Of a DNA stretch of 57,780 nt, positions 18,622-27,509 are shown one piece after another. The DNA is from Pseudobacteriovorax sp. (GTDB lineage Bacteria; Bdellovibrionota_B; Oligoflexia; Oligoflexales; Oligoflexaceae): the NCBI GenBank assembly GCA_013215145.1, contig JABSRP010000046.1, positions 1 through 57,780 of the forward strand, read 5' to 3'. Made by a program: the position numbers and the translations under genes. Every line of letters starts with the position of its first letter. The stretch's first letter is position 1. The notes beneath the pieces were generated by a model that did no database searches, was not told the DNA's origin, and saw nothing but the letters and a program-made list of their open reading frames with translations.

Positions 18622-19986
18622 ATGGGTCAAGATTACAAAGTAGCCGACATTTCTCTTGCGGATTTCGGCCGACGAGAGATCCTTCTAGCCGAACAGGAAA
18701 TGCCAGCTCTCATGGCATTACGAGAGAAGTATTCGGGTACTAAGCCTCTAAATGGCGCCAACATCATTGGCTGTATCCACATGACGATTCAGACTGCGGT
18801 TTTGATTGAGACTCTTAAAGAGCTCGGTGCAGATGTCCGTTGGTCGTCTTGTAACATCTTTTCTACCCAAGATCATGCCGCCGCGGCTATGGCTGCAGCG
18901 GGAGTCCCTGTGTATGCCTGGAAAGGCCAAACAGAAGAAGAAGGTGAATGGTGCATTGAGCAAACGATTCTAAAGGATGGCAAGCCTTGGGACTGCAATA
19001 TGATTCTTGATGACGGTGGCGATCTAACAGGTATGATTCATGAAAAATACCCTCAAATGCTTGATAGTATTCACGGGATTACTGAGGAGACCACCACCGG
19101 TGTCCACAGACTTTTGGAAATGCTAGAGAAAGGCACACTGAAAGTTCCAGCCATCAACGTGAACGATTCTGTCACAAAGTCAAAGAACGATAATAAATAC
19201 GGCTGTCGACACAGTCTTAACGACGCCATAAAGCGCGGAACTGATATGCTATTGTCAGGAAAGAAAGCATTGGTCGTCGGATACGGTGATGTGGGCAAAG
19301 GTTCTGCTCAAAGTCTAAGACAAGAGGGCATGATCGTAAAAGTTACTGAGATTGATCCTATTTGTGCGATGCAGGCATGCATGGACGGATTTGAAATCGT
19401 ATCTCCTTACATCGATGGCATCAATCAGGGTAATGGCGAAGGGATCAATGAAGACCTACTAAGTAACACTGACCTTATCGTTACCACAACTGGCAATGTC
19501 AATGTTTGCGATAAATACATGCTAGCTTCCTTAAAATCTGGGGCTGTTGTCTGTAACATTGGTCACTTCGACAACGAAATTGATACCCAATTCTTAAGGG
19601 ATAAGTACGAGTGGGAAGAAGTAAAACCACAAGTGCACAAGATCTCTCGTAGCAGAGACAAGAACGACTACTTATTACTTCTAGCTGAAGGTCGCTTGGT
19701 TAACCTCGGTAATGCTACCGGTCATCCAAGTCGCATTATGGATGGTTCGTTTGCAAACCAAGTTCTGGCACAGATCTACATGTATGAAAAAGCATGGAAT
19801 TCTCAGCCTAGCTCTGAGCGCGAAGACCTCTATGTGAAAGTACTGCCAAAGAAACTAGACGAAGAAGTTGCTGCTGATATGGTTAAAGGATTTGGTGGCG
19901 TCATCACCAAAATGACAAAGACGCAGGCCGACTACATCAATGTTCCTGTCGAAGGTCCGTTCAAAAACGACGAATATAAATACTAG
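18622..19986 (+). CDS. ahcY: Adenosylhomocysteinase (S-adenosylhomocysteine hydrolase)
   Basis: 454 residues starting at the ATG that follows AAGGAG; an in-frame TTG at 18598 has no signal. The enzyme reversibly splits S-adenosylhomocysteine into adenosine and homocysteine with a bound NAD, removing the inhibitor of methyltransferases. Diagnostic stretches: CNIFSTQDHAAAAMA, EETTTGVHRL, NVNDSVTKSKNDNKYGCR (substrate and NAD contacts), the Rossmann GYGDVGKGSAQSLR near residue 218, NIGHFDNEID, and the C-terminal KNDEYKY, whose Lys and Tyr reach into the partner's NAD site. Co-transcribed with the SahR-like gene 27 bp upstream. A hairpin at 19998-20024 follows. Confidence 0.97.
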   Translation: MGQDYKVADISLADFGRREILLAEQEMPALMALREKYSGTKPLNGANIIGCIHMTIQTAVLIETLKELGADVRWSSCNIFSTQDHAAAAMAAAGVPVYAWKGQTEEEGEWCIEQTILKDGKPWDCNMILDDGGDLTGMIHEKYPQMLDSIHGITEETTTGVHRLLEMLEKGTLKVPAINVNDSVTKSKNDNKYGCRHSLNDAIKRGTDMLLSGKKALVVGYGDVGKGSAQSLRQEGMIVKVTEIDPICAMQACMDGFEIVSPYIDGINQGNGEGINEDLLSNTDLIVTTTGNVNVCDKYMLASLKSGAVVCNIGHFDNEIDTQFLRDKYEWEEVKPQVHKISRSRDKNDYLLLLAEGRLVNLGNATGHPSRIMDGSFANQVLAQIYMYEKAWNSQPSSEREDLYVKVLPKKLDEEVAADMVKGFGGVITKMTKTQADYINVPVEGPFKNDEYKY

Positions 19987-19997
19987 ACTCCACTAAA

Positions 19998-20024
19998 GCA
20001 TCGGAAGGATCACGCTTCCGATGC
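19998..20024. terminator. Hairpin after ahcY
   Basis: GCATCGGAAG and CTTCCGATGC pair perfectly over 10 bp with a 7-nt loop, starting 11 bp after the ahcY stop. There is no T-run behind it. It probably ends or stabilises the sahR-like/ahcY transcript. Confidence 0.5.
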
Positions 20025-20126
20025 CTCACCAAGTCATATGTCCCTAGATTGTAACCTTATATAAAAACTGATAACTTGCCACCTTGATCCCTTTTATCCA
20101 CGTTAAGATCTTGAGGTAAGTACGTC

Positions 20127-22160
20127 ATGAAACACTCCTATCCAGAACTCGCAAAACCTCTCGAATTAGGCTTCACAACGATCAAAAATCGCGTCCTTAT
20201 GGGTTCGATGCATACTGGGCTTGAAGAGGCACCTCAAGGGTTCAAAAAACTTGCTAAATTTTATCAGGCTAGAGCGGCGGGAGGAGTGGGACTGATAGTT
20301 ACGGGCGGATTTGCGCCTGACCATTTTGGAAAAATTGAGCCTTTTGCTGCAAAACTTAGCACAAGCAAAGAGGCTAAAGAACACGAAGTTATCACAAAGG
20401 CAGTACATGAAGCAGGTGGCAAAATATGCCTCCAAATATTACATACAGGCCGCTACGCCTATTCTCCTTTAGCCGTAGCGCCATCTAGACTGAAAGCACC
20501 CATCGCACCATTTAAACCGATGGCATTACCAGGTATCGGAGTCCATCTAACCATAAGAAACTACGTTCGCTGTGCCGAGTTGGCAAAATCAGCCGGATAT
20601 GACGGTGTAGAAGTCATGGGATCTGAGGGGTACCTGATCAATCAGTTTATTGCCAAACAGACAAACAAACGAAAGGATCGATGGGGTGGAAATTTTGCCA
20701 ATCGTATCCGCTTCCCTATCAGTGTCGTTGAAGCCATTCGTAAGGCAGTGGGTAAGAACTTCATCATCATCTATCGTCTATCCATGCTAGATTTGGTGGA
20801 AAACGGCTCTACTTGGAACGAGGTTATCACCTTAGCAAAAGAGATTGAAAAAGCTGGAGCCACAATCATAAATACCGGTATTGGTTGGCACGAAGCTAGA
20901 ATTCCAACGATTGCAACCATGGTACCAAGAGCTGCATTTACTTTTGTCACGGAAAAGCTCAAGTCTGAGATCAACGTTCCTCTTGTTGCCACCAACCGCA
21001 TCAACACCCCTGAAGTTGCTGAGTCGGTCATTGCATCTGGTCAAGCGGATATGGTTTCCATGGCTCGTCCATTTCTTGCCGACGCCGACTTCGTCAACAA
21101 GTCTTTTGCCGGCAAAGCCTCGTCGATCAATACCTGTATTGCCTGCAATCAAGCTTGTCTAGATCATGTCTTCGAGAAAAAAAGAGCCTCCTGTCTGGTC
21201 AACCCACTAGCTTGTTATGAAGCTGAGCTAAAAGTAGAGCCAACCTCAACACCAGAGTCTATCGCGGTGATTGGTGCTGGCCCTGCGGGAATCATGGCTG
21301 CGATTACAGCAGCCGAAAGAGGTCACAGGGTCGATCTCTTCGAATCAAAATCCGAGATCGGGGGGCAATTTAATTTTGCTAAGAAGATCCCTGGAAAAGA
21401 GGAGTTCAACGAAACCATTCGCTATTTCCACTATCGCATCAAAGAAACTGGAGTTACCCTTAAGCTCAACACAAGATTTGATCTAGAAACAGCTAAGAGC
21501 TCAAATTATTCTAGCATCATCATCGCCACAGGGGTCGAGGGAAGGACTCCAGATATTGACGGGATCACTCACCCTTCGGTCGTTACCTATCAAAAACTTC
21601 TGGAAGAAGAGCCTATCCTCGGAGATCGCATTGCTATCATTGGGTCGGGCGGTATCGGCTTTGATGTTGCCGAATATCTAAGCTCAGACCTTGAAAATCG
21701 TAGCTCCCTTGATCAAGATCTGTTTTTAGAGGAATGGGGTATCGACAAATCACTACAGGCAAGGGGCGGAATCGCCGGCATAAAGTCTGATATTGCCCCC
21801 TCCAAGCGCCAGATCTATCTTTGTCAGCGAAAAGACACTAAGCATGGGAAAAGCCTTGGTAAAACGACAGGATGGATTCATCGCACAACTTTGAAGAATA
21901 AAAAAGTAAAGATGTTGGCTGGCGTAACCTATGAGAAAATTGATGACCAGGGGCTGCACATCTCTATGGGCTCTGAGAAGAAAACTCTAGAGGTCGATCA
22001 TATCATCATCTGTGCGGGACAACAGTCGGTTACAGACCTGGTTTTACCTTTAAAGTCATTAAATGTTTCGGTTAATCTCATCGGTGGAGCAGCCTTAGCC
22101 TCAGAGGTAGATGCCAAAAGAGCTATCCGTGAAGGCTATGAATTAGCGCTTGAAATTTGA
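20127..22160 (+). CDS. fadH: NADPH-dependent 2,4-dienoyl-CoA reductase
   Basis: 677 residues, close to the 672 of the E. coli enzyme. The N-terminal half is an old-yellow-enzyme TIM barrel for FMN (NRVLMGSMHTGLEE, LQILHTGRYAY, GYDGVEVMGSEGYLINQF, and a barrel end MARPFLADADF). A 4Fe-4S site follows: Cys337, 340, 344 and 356. The C-terminal half has two dinucleotide folds, FAD (VIGAGPAGIMAAITAAERG) and NADPH (IAIIGSGGIGFDVAEYL). It reduces 2,4-dienoyl-CoA intermediates made when unsaturated fatty acids with even-numbered double bonds are beta-oxidised. TGAGGTAAG precedes the ATG. The FMN-only enoate reductases of similar layout are less likely given the match over the full length. Confidence 0.93.
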   Translation: MKHSYPELAKPLELGFTTIKNRVLMGSMHTGLEEAPQGFKKLAKFYQARAAGGVGLIVTGGFAPDHFGKIEPFAAKLSTSKEAKEHEVITKAVHEAGGKICLQILHTGRYAYSPLAVAPSRLKAPIAPFKPMALPGIGVHLTIRNYVRCAELAKSAGYDGVEVMGSEGYLINQFIAKQTNKRKDRWGGNFANRIRFPISVVEAIRKAVGKNFIIIYRLSMLDLVENGSTWNEVITLAKEIEKAGATIINTGIGWHEARIPTIATMVPRAAFTFVTEKLKSEINVPLVATNRINTPEVAESVIASGQADMVSMARPFLADADFVNKSFAGKASSINTCIACNQACLDHVFEKKRASCLVNPLACYEAELKVEPTSTPESIAVIGAGPAGIMAAITAAERGHRVDLFESKSEIGGQFNFAKKIPGKEEFNETIRYFHYRIKETGVTLKLNTRFDLETAKSSNYSSIIIATGVEGRTPDIDGITHPSVVTYQKLLEEEPILGDRIAIIGSGGIGFDVAEYLSSDLENRSSLDQDLFLEEWGIDKSLQARGGIAGIKSDIAPSKRQIYLCQRKDTKHGKSLGKTTGWIHRTTLKNKKVKMLAGVTYEKIDDQGLHISMGSEKKTLEVDHIIICAGQQSVTDLVLPLKSLNVSVNLIGGAALASEVDAKRAIREGYELALEI

Positions 22161-22166
22161 CGGTGA

Positions 22167-22191
22167 GCAAGAACACTAATCCTGTTCTTGC
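22167..22191. terminator. Hairpin between convergent fadH and ABC exporter genes
   Basis: GCAAGAACA and TGTTCTTGC form a 9-bp perfect stem with a 7-nt loop that contains the stop codon of the minus-strand ABC gene. It begins 7 bp after the fadH stop. There is no T-run, so the bidirectional terminator role is probable rather than certain. Confidence 0.45.
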
Positions 22192-23978
22192 CGCTGCTGC
22201 TCCCAAAGATCTTGATAGAGACCCTTTTGGCTAATAAGTTCTTGATGAGTCCCTTGTTCGAATATTTTACCATCTTTTAAGACGATAATTTGATCCGCAT
22301 CAACAATGGTAGATAGTCGGTGCGCGATCACTAAAGATGTTCGATGTTTCATAAGTTGATTTAAAGCACTTTGTATCACGGTTTCTGTTTTCGAATCGAG
22401 AGAGGACGTTGCCTCATCTAGAATCAATATTTTAGGATCCCTCAGAATCGCACGGGCGATAGCAACTCTTTGCTTTTCCCCACCAGACAGCTTCAATCCT
22501 CTTTCGCCTACCGTGGTATCCAATCCCTTAGGTAACCGTGCTATGAACTCTTCTAACTGAGCAGCTCGAATCGCCTCCCGAACTTTTTCCTCTGATTTGC
22601 TTGGGTCTCCATAGCGTATATTGAAGCCCAAGGTATCATTGAAAAGCACTGTATCTTGAGGCACCACCCCAAGAGCCGCGCGTAGTGAGGCTATTGTCAT
22701 CGATTTGATGGAGATACCATCAACCAAAATTTCACCACTATCGCTATCATAGAAACGCATTAGCAGACGAAAAAGGGTTGATTTGCCACCACCTGAAGCC
22801 CCAACGATAGCAAATGTTTTGCCTTCAGGAATGGTAAGCGTAAAATCCTCAATAATCTTCCGGTCACTACTATACCCAAAAGAAACCGCTTTAAACTCAA
22901 TAGACCCATGCTGAATTTCGAGTGATTTAGCATCTGGGGTATCTTTTATCGAGGAAACCTCTTCCAGGATCCCAAACATCCGTCCCATGTCTAGCAAACT
23001 CTGTTTGATCTCTCGGTAAACAAACCCAAGGAAATTCAGTGGAATAAATAGCTGAAGCATATAAGTGTTGACCATCACAAAGTCACCGACAGTGTAACGG
23101 CCTTCGGTGACACCTTTGGCGGCGAGGACTAATATAGCGATAGTACCTAAACCGATGATTAACTGTTGACCGGCGTTAAGAACCAATAGAGACCCTTGGC
23201 TTTTAACAGCAGCATTTTCATAGAATTTCAAAGACTGATCATAGCGATCGAACTCAAACCTTTCATTGCCGAAATACTTCACTGTTTCGAAATTCAGAAG
23301 ACTATCTATGGCTTTAGTATTAGCCTGATTATCTTGTTTGTTCATCTCACGACGGTACTTTAGTCGCCACTCAGTCACGGAAACGGTAAGCGCTATGTAT
23401 AGCGCGACGGTTACAACAATAATTAATGCAAAGCTGACATCCAAAAGATAACTCATGGCAAAAACCACAAGTGCTAGTTCAAAAAGAGTTGGTCCTATAT
23501 TAAAAATCAAAAATGACATAACAAAGCGTATGGCGCCTGTTCCCCTTTCAATCACTCGCGAAAGGCCCCCTGTTTGTCGGTCAAGGTGAAACTGTAAAGG
23601 CAAGCTATGAAGGTGCTGAAACACCTCTAAGGCTACGGACCGTCTCGTACTTTGGGTTACCCGCACAAACAGAAGATCCCGAAGCTCCTTGAATAAAGAT
23701 TGGGAAATTTTAACAGCACCATAGGACGTTATCAAAGCCACAGGCAAGACCATCACAAGGGCTTTATCAGAAAAGTGATCAACGAGCTGCTTATAGACAA
23801 TGGGAAGATAAACAGAACAAAGTTTCGCGAGAATTAAGCAAATCAAAGCCAAGACGATGCGGACTTTAAATCCTCGTTTTCCTTTTGGCCATATATAACC
23901 CAAAAGGATTCTAATGATTTCCATACCTGGTTTATCGTACTCGATCGAATTGTCATCGGCATAACTGGTCGGTCGCAA
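22176..23978 (-). CDS. ABC exporter, half-transporter of the Atm1/HMT type
   Basis: 600 residues. The N-terminal membrane domain (about 40-335) has six hydrophobic helices and the ABC-membrane signature region QTGGLSRVIERGTGAIRFV, which is characteristic of the Atm1/ABCB7/HMT1 branch. The nucleotide-binding domain has Walker A GASGGGKST (about residue 392), signature LSGGEKQR (about 497), Walker B ILILDEATSSLD, and AHRLST. Atm1-like proteins export glutathione-linked sulfur or metal compounds from the cytoplasm. The start is a TTG with GGGGTGA close before it; the first ATG would be at 23924. It is the last gene of a three-gene minus-strand operon, 24 bp behind the DUF2007 gene. Confidence 0.9.
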   Translation of the reverse strand: MRPTSYADDNSIEYDKPGMEIIRILLGYIWPKGKRGFKVRIVLALICLILAKLCSVYLPIVYKQLVDHFSDKALVMVLPVALITSYGAVKISQSLFKELRDLLFVRVTQSTRRSVALEVFQHLHSLPLQFHLDRQTGGLSRVIERGTGAIRFVMSFLIFNIGPTLFELALVVFAMSYLLDVSFALIIVVTVALYIALTVSVTEWRLKYRREMNKQDNQANTKAIDSLLNFETVKYFGNERFEFDRYDQSLKFYENAAVKSQGSLLVLNAGQQLIIGLGTIAILVLAAKGVTEGRYTVGDFVMVNTYMLQLFIPLNFLGFVYREIKQSLLDMGRMFGILEEVSSIKDTPDAKSLEIQHGSIEFKAVSFGYSSDRKIIEDFTLTIPEGKTFAIVGASGGGKSTLFRLLMRFYDSDSGEILVDGISIKSMTIASLRAALGVVPQDTVLFNDTLGFNIRYGDPSKSEEKVREAIRAAQLEEFIARLPKGLDTTVGERGLKLSGGEKQRVAIARAILRDPKILILDEATSSLDSKTETVIQSALNQLMKHRTSLVIAHRLSTIVDADQIIVLKDGKIFEQGTHQELISQKGLYQDLWEQQRQEQD

Positions 23979-24002
23979 GAAGTCACCCCATTGGCAGATA
24001 GA

Positions 24003-24212
24003 TTATTCGGCGGGAAAGGAATTCATAAGCAACATAGCGCGCTTAAAGTCCTCATCATTCACGTAGACTTTAACACCAAGCTGAAATGAAAGAGCCGGCA
24101 TTAAGCCAGCTTCATCGTCTGCTTTAATAAATGATTTTATCCCAGATCCGGCCAAGAAGCTTGCAAATTGCTCAGCCTCAAATCTATGTCCAAAGGTTTG
24201 GATCAACTTCAA
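24003..24212 (-). CDS. DUF2007-type small protein
   Basis: 69 residues matching the small putative signal-transducing DUF2007 family: MKLIQTFGHRFEAEQFASFLAGSGI, then FIKADDEAGLMPALSFQLGVKVYVNDEDFKRA. The fold is ferredoxin-like and related to PII-type modules; no function is established. The start is TTG with AGGAG at 6-nt spacing, and that Shine-Dalgarno overlaps the stop of the upstream gene, so translation is probably coupled. It lies between a secreted protein and an ABC exporter gene. Confidence 0.8.
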   Translation of the reverse strand: MKLIQTFGHRFEAEQFASFLAGSGIKSFIKADDEAGLMPALSFQLGVKVYVNDEDFKRAMLLMNSFPAE

Positions 24213-24221
24213 TTCCGTCTC

Positions 24222-24680
24222 CTAAATCTCTCGCTCACATTTAACAGGACTTCCCTTACACATAAAGTTTCCTTGTCGTTTGGAGCATTTTTGGAACGCC
24301 AGAGCTTCGGCTTCCACCTTTGTCTGCGCCTTTCCTACGTACATCCCCCGGGTTCCGGCATCGAGTACACAGGCAAAGTTAGCTTGACTATACCGCTGAT
24401 CCCTTAGGAAAAATATCTCTTCTTGCAGCTGTTGCACAGCCATTTCTAGTTGACGCACTCTTCGACGTAGCTTTCTGTTTGCGTAGCGGTGTCCCTTATA
24501 GTCATATTTGCTCTGTCTCATATAATTTCGGTAGTCTTTATCATTGAAATGCTCTGGATCAGAGACTTCGATGCGCACCACATTCTGCTGATTGCCACCA
24601 CGCTTAACCACCCTAACATCGTTACTTAGTGCCACCTGCGACCAACTAAACAAAATACATAAAATAGCGAATACTTTCAT
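24222..24680 (-). CDS. Secreted protein with a coiled coil and a Cys-containing C-terminal domain
   Basis: 152 residues. A signal peptide (MKVFAILCILFSWSQVALS) targets it to the periplasm. Residues about 65-92 (NRKLRRRVRQLEMAVQQLQE) form a short coiled coil. The C-terminal 50 residues (FACVLDA..MYVGKAQTKVEAEALAFQKC, then FMCKGSPVKC) have four cysteines and a pattern (Cys, a G-x-T-x-x-EA helix, Cys) that recurs in small secreted proteins of Bdellovibrio-like bacteria, in my recollection. GGAG lies 7 nt before the ATG. First gene of the operon with the DUF2007 and ABC exporter genes. Function unknown. Confidence 0.7.
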   Translation of the reverse strand: MKVFAILCILFSWSQVALSNDVRVVKRGGNQQNVVRIEVSDPEHFNDKDYRNYMRQSKYDYKGHRYANRKLRRRVRQLEMAVQQLQEEIFFLRDQRYSQANFACVLDAGTRGMYVGKAQTKVEAEALAFQKCSKRQGNFMCKGSPVKCEREI

Positions 24681-24696
24681 TTTAATCTCCTTTTGT

Positions 24697-24718
24697 GTGA
24701 CAGAGTTCTTTCTGTCAC
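24697..24718. promoter_or_regulatory. Perfect hairpin in the 5' leader of the ABC operon
   Basis: GTGACAGA-6 nt-TCTGTCAC, an 8-bp perfect stem, lies 16 bp upstream of the minus-strand ATG at 24680. It may be an operator (as two half-sites) or an mRNA leader hairpin. The rest of the divergent region up to 24937 shows no convincing gene. Confidence 0.4.
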
Positions 24719-24937
24719 CCGAGGAGATGCAGATTTGCGGCCAAATATTTACTCAATATTATTAGATAGTTATGATTTCTATCAGAAGAGTCGTATCTCA
24801 TTGAGCACAGCTAAAACGGTAATGAGTATCTCAAAAAACACAAAAGTCATGACACAACACGACTTTGACAAGTTTCCGGAATACGCATAGATTAGCCCGA
24901 AACTTATTGGCAAATATTTGTTTAGGGCCTGTTTATC

Positions 24938-26215
24938 ATGACTATGTTTGGGACCAATAACCTCACTAGAAATATTGTTGTTGCCATGATTCTAGGAGCC
25001 ATCATTGGATTGCTGCTGGCGGAATCTAGCGCCGGTTGGGTAAATTCTTTCCTGATTGAAGGAATATTAACGACAGGTGGAGATATATTTATCCGCTCTC
25101 TGAAAATGCTTGTGGTTCCCTTAGTCTTCCTATCCCTCATCGAAGGGGTCACCTCGCTTTCAGACTTAAGCCAATTAGGCAGAGTTGGAGGCAAAACCTT
25201 CGGTCTCTATTTGTGTACGACAGCCATAGCTATCAGCCTGGCTCTATTGTGCGCCTCGCTGATTCAACCAGGTATGGGAATCGAGTTGACCTCTGACGCA
25301 AACTTTCAAGCCAAGGAGGCGCCAAGTCTAGCATCAGTGATAACAAACATTGTCCCGTCAAATCCCATCAAGGCGATGGTTGAGGGAAACATGCTTCAGG
25401 TCATTATGTTTGCGATCCTACTTGGGCTTGGTATCAATCTAGCTGGCCCAAAAGCTGCACAAGTCCAGAGCTTTGTGAATCAAGCAAATGTAGTCATCAT
25501 GAATGTTTTAACCATGCTGATGCTCCTAGCACCTTTCGGTGTCTTTTGCCTAGTCACCAAAATTTTTGCGACCTTAGGGTTTTCCGCAATATTACCACTC
25601 TTGAAGTACTTCCTCGTTGTGGTAGCAGCATTGCTGCTACATATGCTGGGGTCTTATGGAATCCTCCTAAAAGTTCTGACGCGCTTGCCATTAAGAGTTT
25701 TTTATAAAAAGGTTAGAGAGATCTGGTTATTCGCGTTCTCAACAGCAAGTAGTAACGCCACAATTCCCGTAACAATGAATATTGTTGAGAATCGTCTTGG
25801 AGTTCATAACAAGGTCGCCTCTTTCACCGTCCCCCTCGGAGCTACCATCAACATGGATGGAACGGCAATTATGCAAGGTGTTGCCACCGTGTTTATTGCG
25901 CAAGCTTACAATATCCCTATGACCATTACGGATTTTCTTACTGTCATCGCCACTGCGACGCTGGCGTCCATCGGTACTGCTGGAGTTCCGGGTGTTGGAC
26001 TCATCACCTTGGCCATGGTCCTTAATCAAGTTGGGCTGCCAGTCGAAGGCATCGGACTCATTATAGGAATCGATCGCCTTCTTGACATGATGAGGACCGC
26101 GGTTAATGTCACAGGCGATGCCTTGGTAAGTTGCGTGGTTGGTAAGAGCGAAGGCGCTTTTTCTGAATCCATCTTCCGTGACGAGTCGACTCCAAAAACC
26201 GAGATCAATATTTAA
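24938..26215 (+). CDS. Dicarboxylate/amino acid:cation symporter (GltP/DctA family)
   Basis: 425 residues, eight or so transmembrane helices. The family's signature elements are present: the serine-rich hairpin STASSNATIPVTM, the unwound-helix motif ATINMDGTA near residue 310, GTAGVPGVGLITLAMVL, and the last-helix DMMRTAVNVTGD. Members take up glutamate, aspartate or C4-dicarboxylates with protons or sodium across the inner membrane. The Asp in DMMRTAVNVTGD and the position before it are those that usually set amino acid against dicarboxylate preference; I cannot decide which without an alignment. There is no strong Shine-Dalgarno at the ATG; a second ATG lies 6 nt further in. Confidence 0.92.
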   Translation: MTMFGTNNLTRNIVVAMILGAIIGLLLAESSAGWVNSFLIEGILTTGGDIFIRSLKMLVVPLVFLSLIEGVTSLSDLSQLGRVGGKTFGLYLCTTAIAISLALLCASLIQPGMGIELTSDANFQAKEAPSLASVITNIVPSNPIKAMVEGNMLQVIMFAILLGLGINLAGPKAAQVQSFVNQANVVIMNVLTMLMLLAPFGVFCLVTKIFATLGFSAILPLLKYFLVVVAALLLHMLGSYGILLKVLTRLPLRVFYKKVREIWLFAFSTASSNATIPVTMNIVENRLGVHNKVASFTVPLGATINMDGTAIMQGVATVFIAQAYNIPMTITDFLTVIATATLASIGTAGVPGVGLITLAMVLNQVGLPVEGIGLIIGIDRLLDMMRTAVNVTGDALVSCVVGKSEGAFSESIFRDESTPKTEINI

Positions 26216-26285
26216 TCATTTCAAGGCTTTATCGATTTTTTTGGGCACATTTGCTCAAAGCTATTAATATGCTCCACCGCACTGC

Positions 26286-26314
26286 CGATACCCGATCTAA
26301 GAGAAAGGGTATCG
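26286..26314 (+). promoter_or_regulatory. Hairpin over the ribosome-binding region of the receiver-TPR gene
   Basis: CGATACCC and GGGTATCG pair perfectly over 8 bp with a 13-nt loop. The right arm includes the AAAGGG that is the only Shine-Dalgarno-like sequence before the ATG at 26322 (12-nt spacing). It could modulate translation. Alternatively it is a palindromic operator. Confidence 0.4.
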
Positions 26315-26321
26315 TGCGCAT

Positions 26322-27509
26322 ATGAATAGTAGTCAAAAACCCAGTAAAGTTCTTATCATCGACAACGATGAAGCCACTGCAAACCGGATCAATAGCATCC
26401 TGATGAATCATCAGATCCCGGGTGAAAAGGCCATCAACTACAGCCGAGCGCTATATTTTTTCAACCAGCAAAAAATCGATCTGTGCATTATCGAAAAAGA
26501 GATCGATGATATCCCTGCTACGGTCTTGATACAGAAGTTCCGCGACCACGAAGTCCCGTCCAAAAGAAACCCAGCTTTCATTGTGGTGTCCAGCTCGGCA
26601 GCGGATAGGGACCTCTCCGCGTATAAAGAGATTGGCGGTATCGTAGTCATCGCAAAGCCCATCAAAGAACCAGTGCTACTCAGTGCCATAGTGAGGGCAA
26701 AGGAAAATGCGATGGCTAGAGCGAAGCTTTTTGAATTAGAAATCAACGTTCTAAACCCGCTGATTGAAAAGGGTGACATGGAACAGGCTGTAAACATCGC
26801 AGAAACAAACCTTATGCCAGGAGGTAATAAGGCTAAATTTTTAGCGTCTGAGATCAACGAGAAGGCCGAAAACTATGAGCGGTCGACCGAAGTTACAGGA
26901 GCTTTGCACAAGGGGGATGAAAAGAATCTCCAATATATCAATCAACTGGGACGACTTCATCTCAAAACAAAAGATCTAAAAAAAGCTGCCGCATACTTCG
27001 AAAAGGCTGACAAGCAAGCCCCTGATCATATCGAAAGAATGGAGGCTATGGCGGGCCTCTATTTAGAGATGAGGCTTCCCGATAAATCTATCGAAAAATA
27101 CCGAAAACTCATCAAGTTCAATCCAGAGCGACCAGATTTAAAGTTTGAATTCTTTGAAGAGCTCCAAAAGCGAGGGTTTGACAAAGAAGCCGTAAAATTT
27201 TGCCAAGAGAATACAAAAGCTCTAGAACTCATTCGTCACTACAATAACCGCGGGGTGATGATGTCCAAAGAGGAAAAGTATATCGACGCCATCGATGAAT
27301 ACGCAAAGGCCGCAAAGCTGATTCCGAACTCCAAGGAACTGTACCGCATTCTCTATAATTCTGCCTTGGCCCACATCAACCTCAAAAAACATGCCCACCT
27401 AACTGAGGCTAGTCGCTTGCTAAAGGAAGCATTAAAATTAAAGCCTGACTTCACTAAGGCTCAAGAAAAGTTAGTTATTGTCGAGGGTTATTTGAGTAAG
27501 TCAGCTTGA
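26322..27509 (+). CDS. Receiver-domain protein with TPR repeats; phosphoacceptor Asp replaced by Glu
   Basis: 395 residues. Residues about 8-125 are a response-regulator receiver fold: acidic pair Asp14/Asp16 (LIIDND), Ser at the strand-4 position (VVSSS) and Lys112 (AKPI). At the phosphorylation position the sequence is CIIEKE, i.e. Glu58 instead of Asp. Such a change often mimics permanent phosphorylation. Residues about 185-390 hold TPR repeats (INQLGRLHLKTKDLKKAAAYFEKA, MAGLYLEMRLPDKSIEKYRKLI, NRGVMMSKEEKYIDAIDEYAKAA). No DNA-binding domain, so it probably acts through protein contacts. It converges with lgt and the ends overlap by 35 bp. Confidence 0.85.
   Translation: MNSSQKPSKVLIIDNDEATANRINSILMNHQIPGEKAINYSRALYFFNQQKIDLCIIEKEIDDIPATVLIQKFRDHEVPSKRNPAFIVVSSSAADRDLSAYKEIGGIVVIAKPIKEPVLLSAIVRAKENAMARAKLFELEINVLNPLIEKGDMEQAVNIAETNLMPGGNKAKFLASEINEKAENYERSTEVTGALHKGDEKNLQYINQLGRLHLKTKDLKKAAAYFEKADKQAPDHIERMEAMAGLYLEMRLPDKSIEKYRKLIKFNPERPDLKFEFFEELQKRGFDKEAVKFCQENTKALELIRHYNNRGVMMSKEEKYIDAIDEYAKAAKLIPNSKELYRILYNSALAHINLKKHAHLTEASRLLKEALKLKPDFTKAQEKLVIVEGYLSKSA

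Noticed and set aside
24693..24890. 65-codon open frame on the plus strand in the divergent region before the symporter
   Set aside because: TTG start inside a hairpin, no Shine-Dalgarno, no recognisable motif; it covers the leader of the divergent operon. Probably chance.
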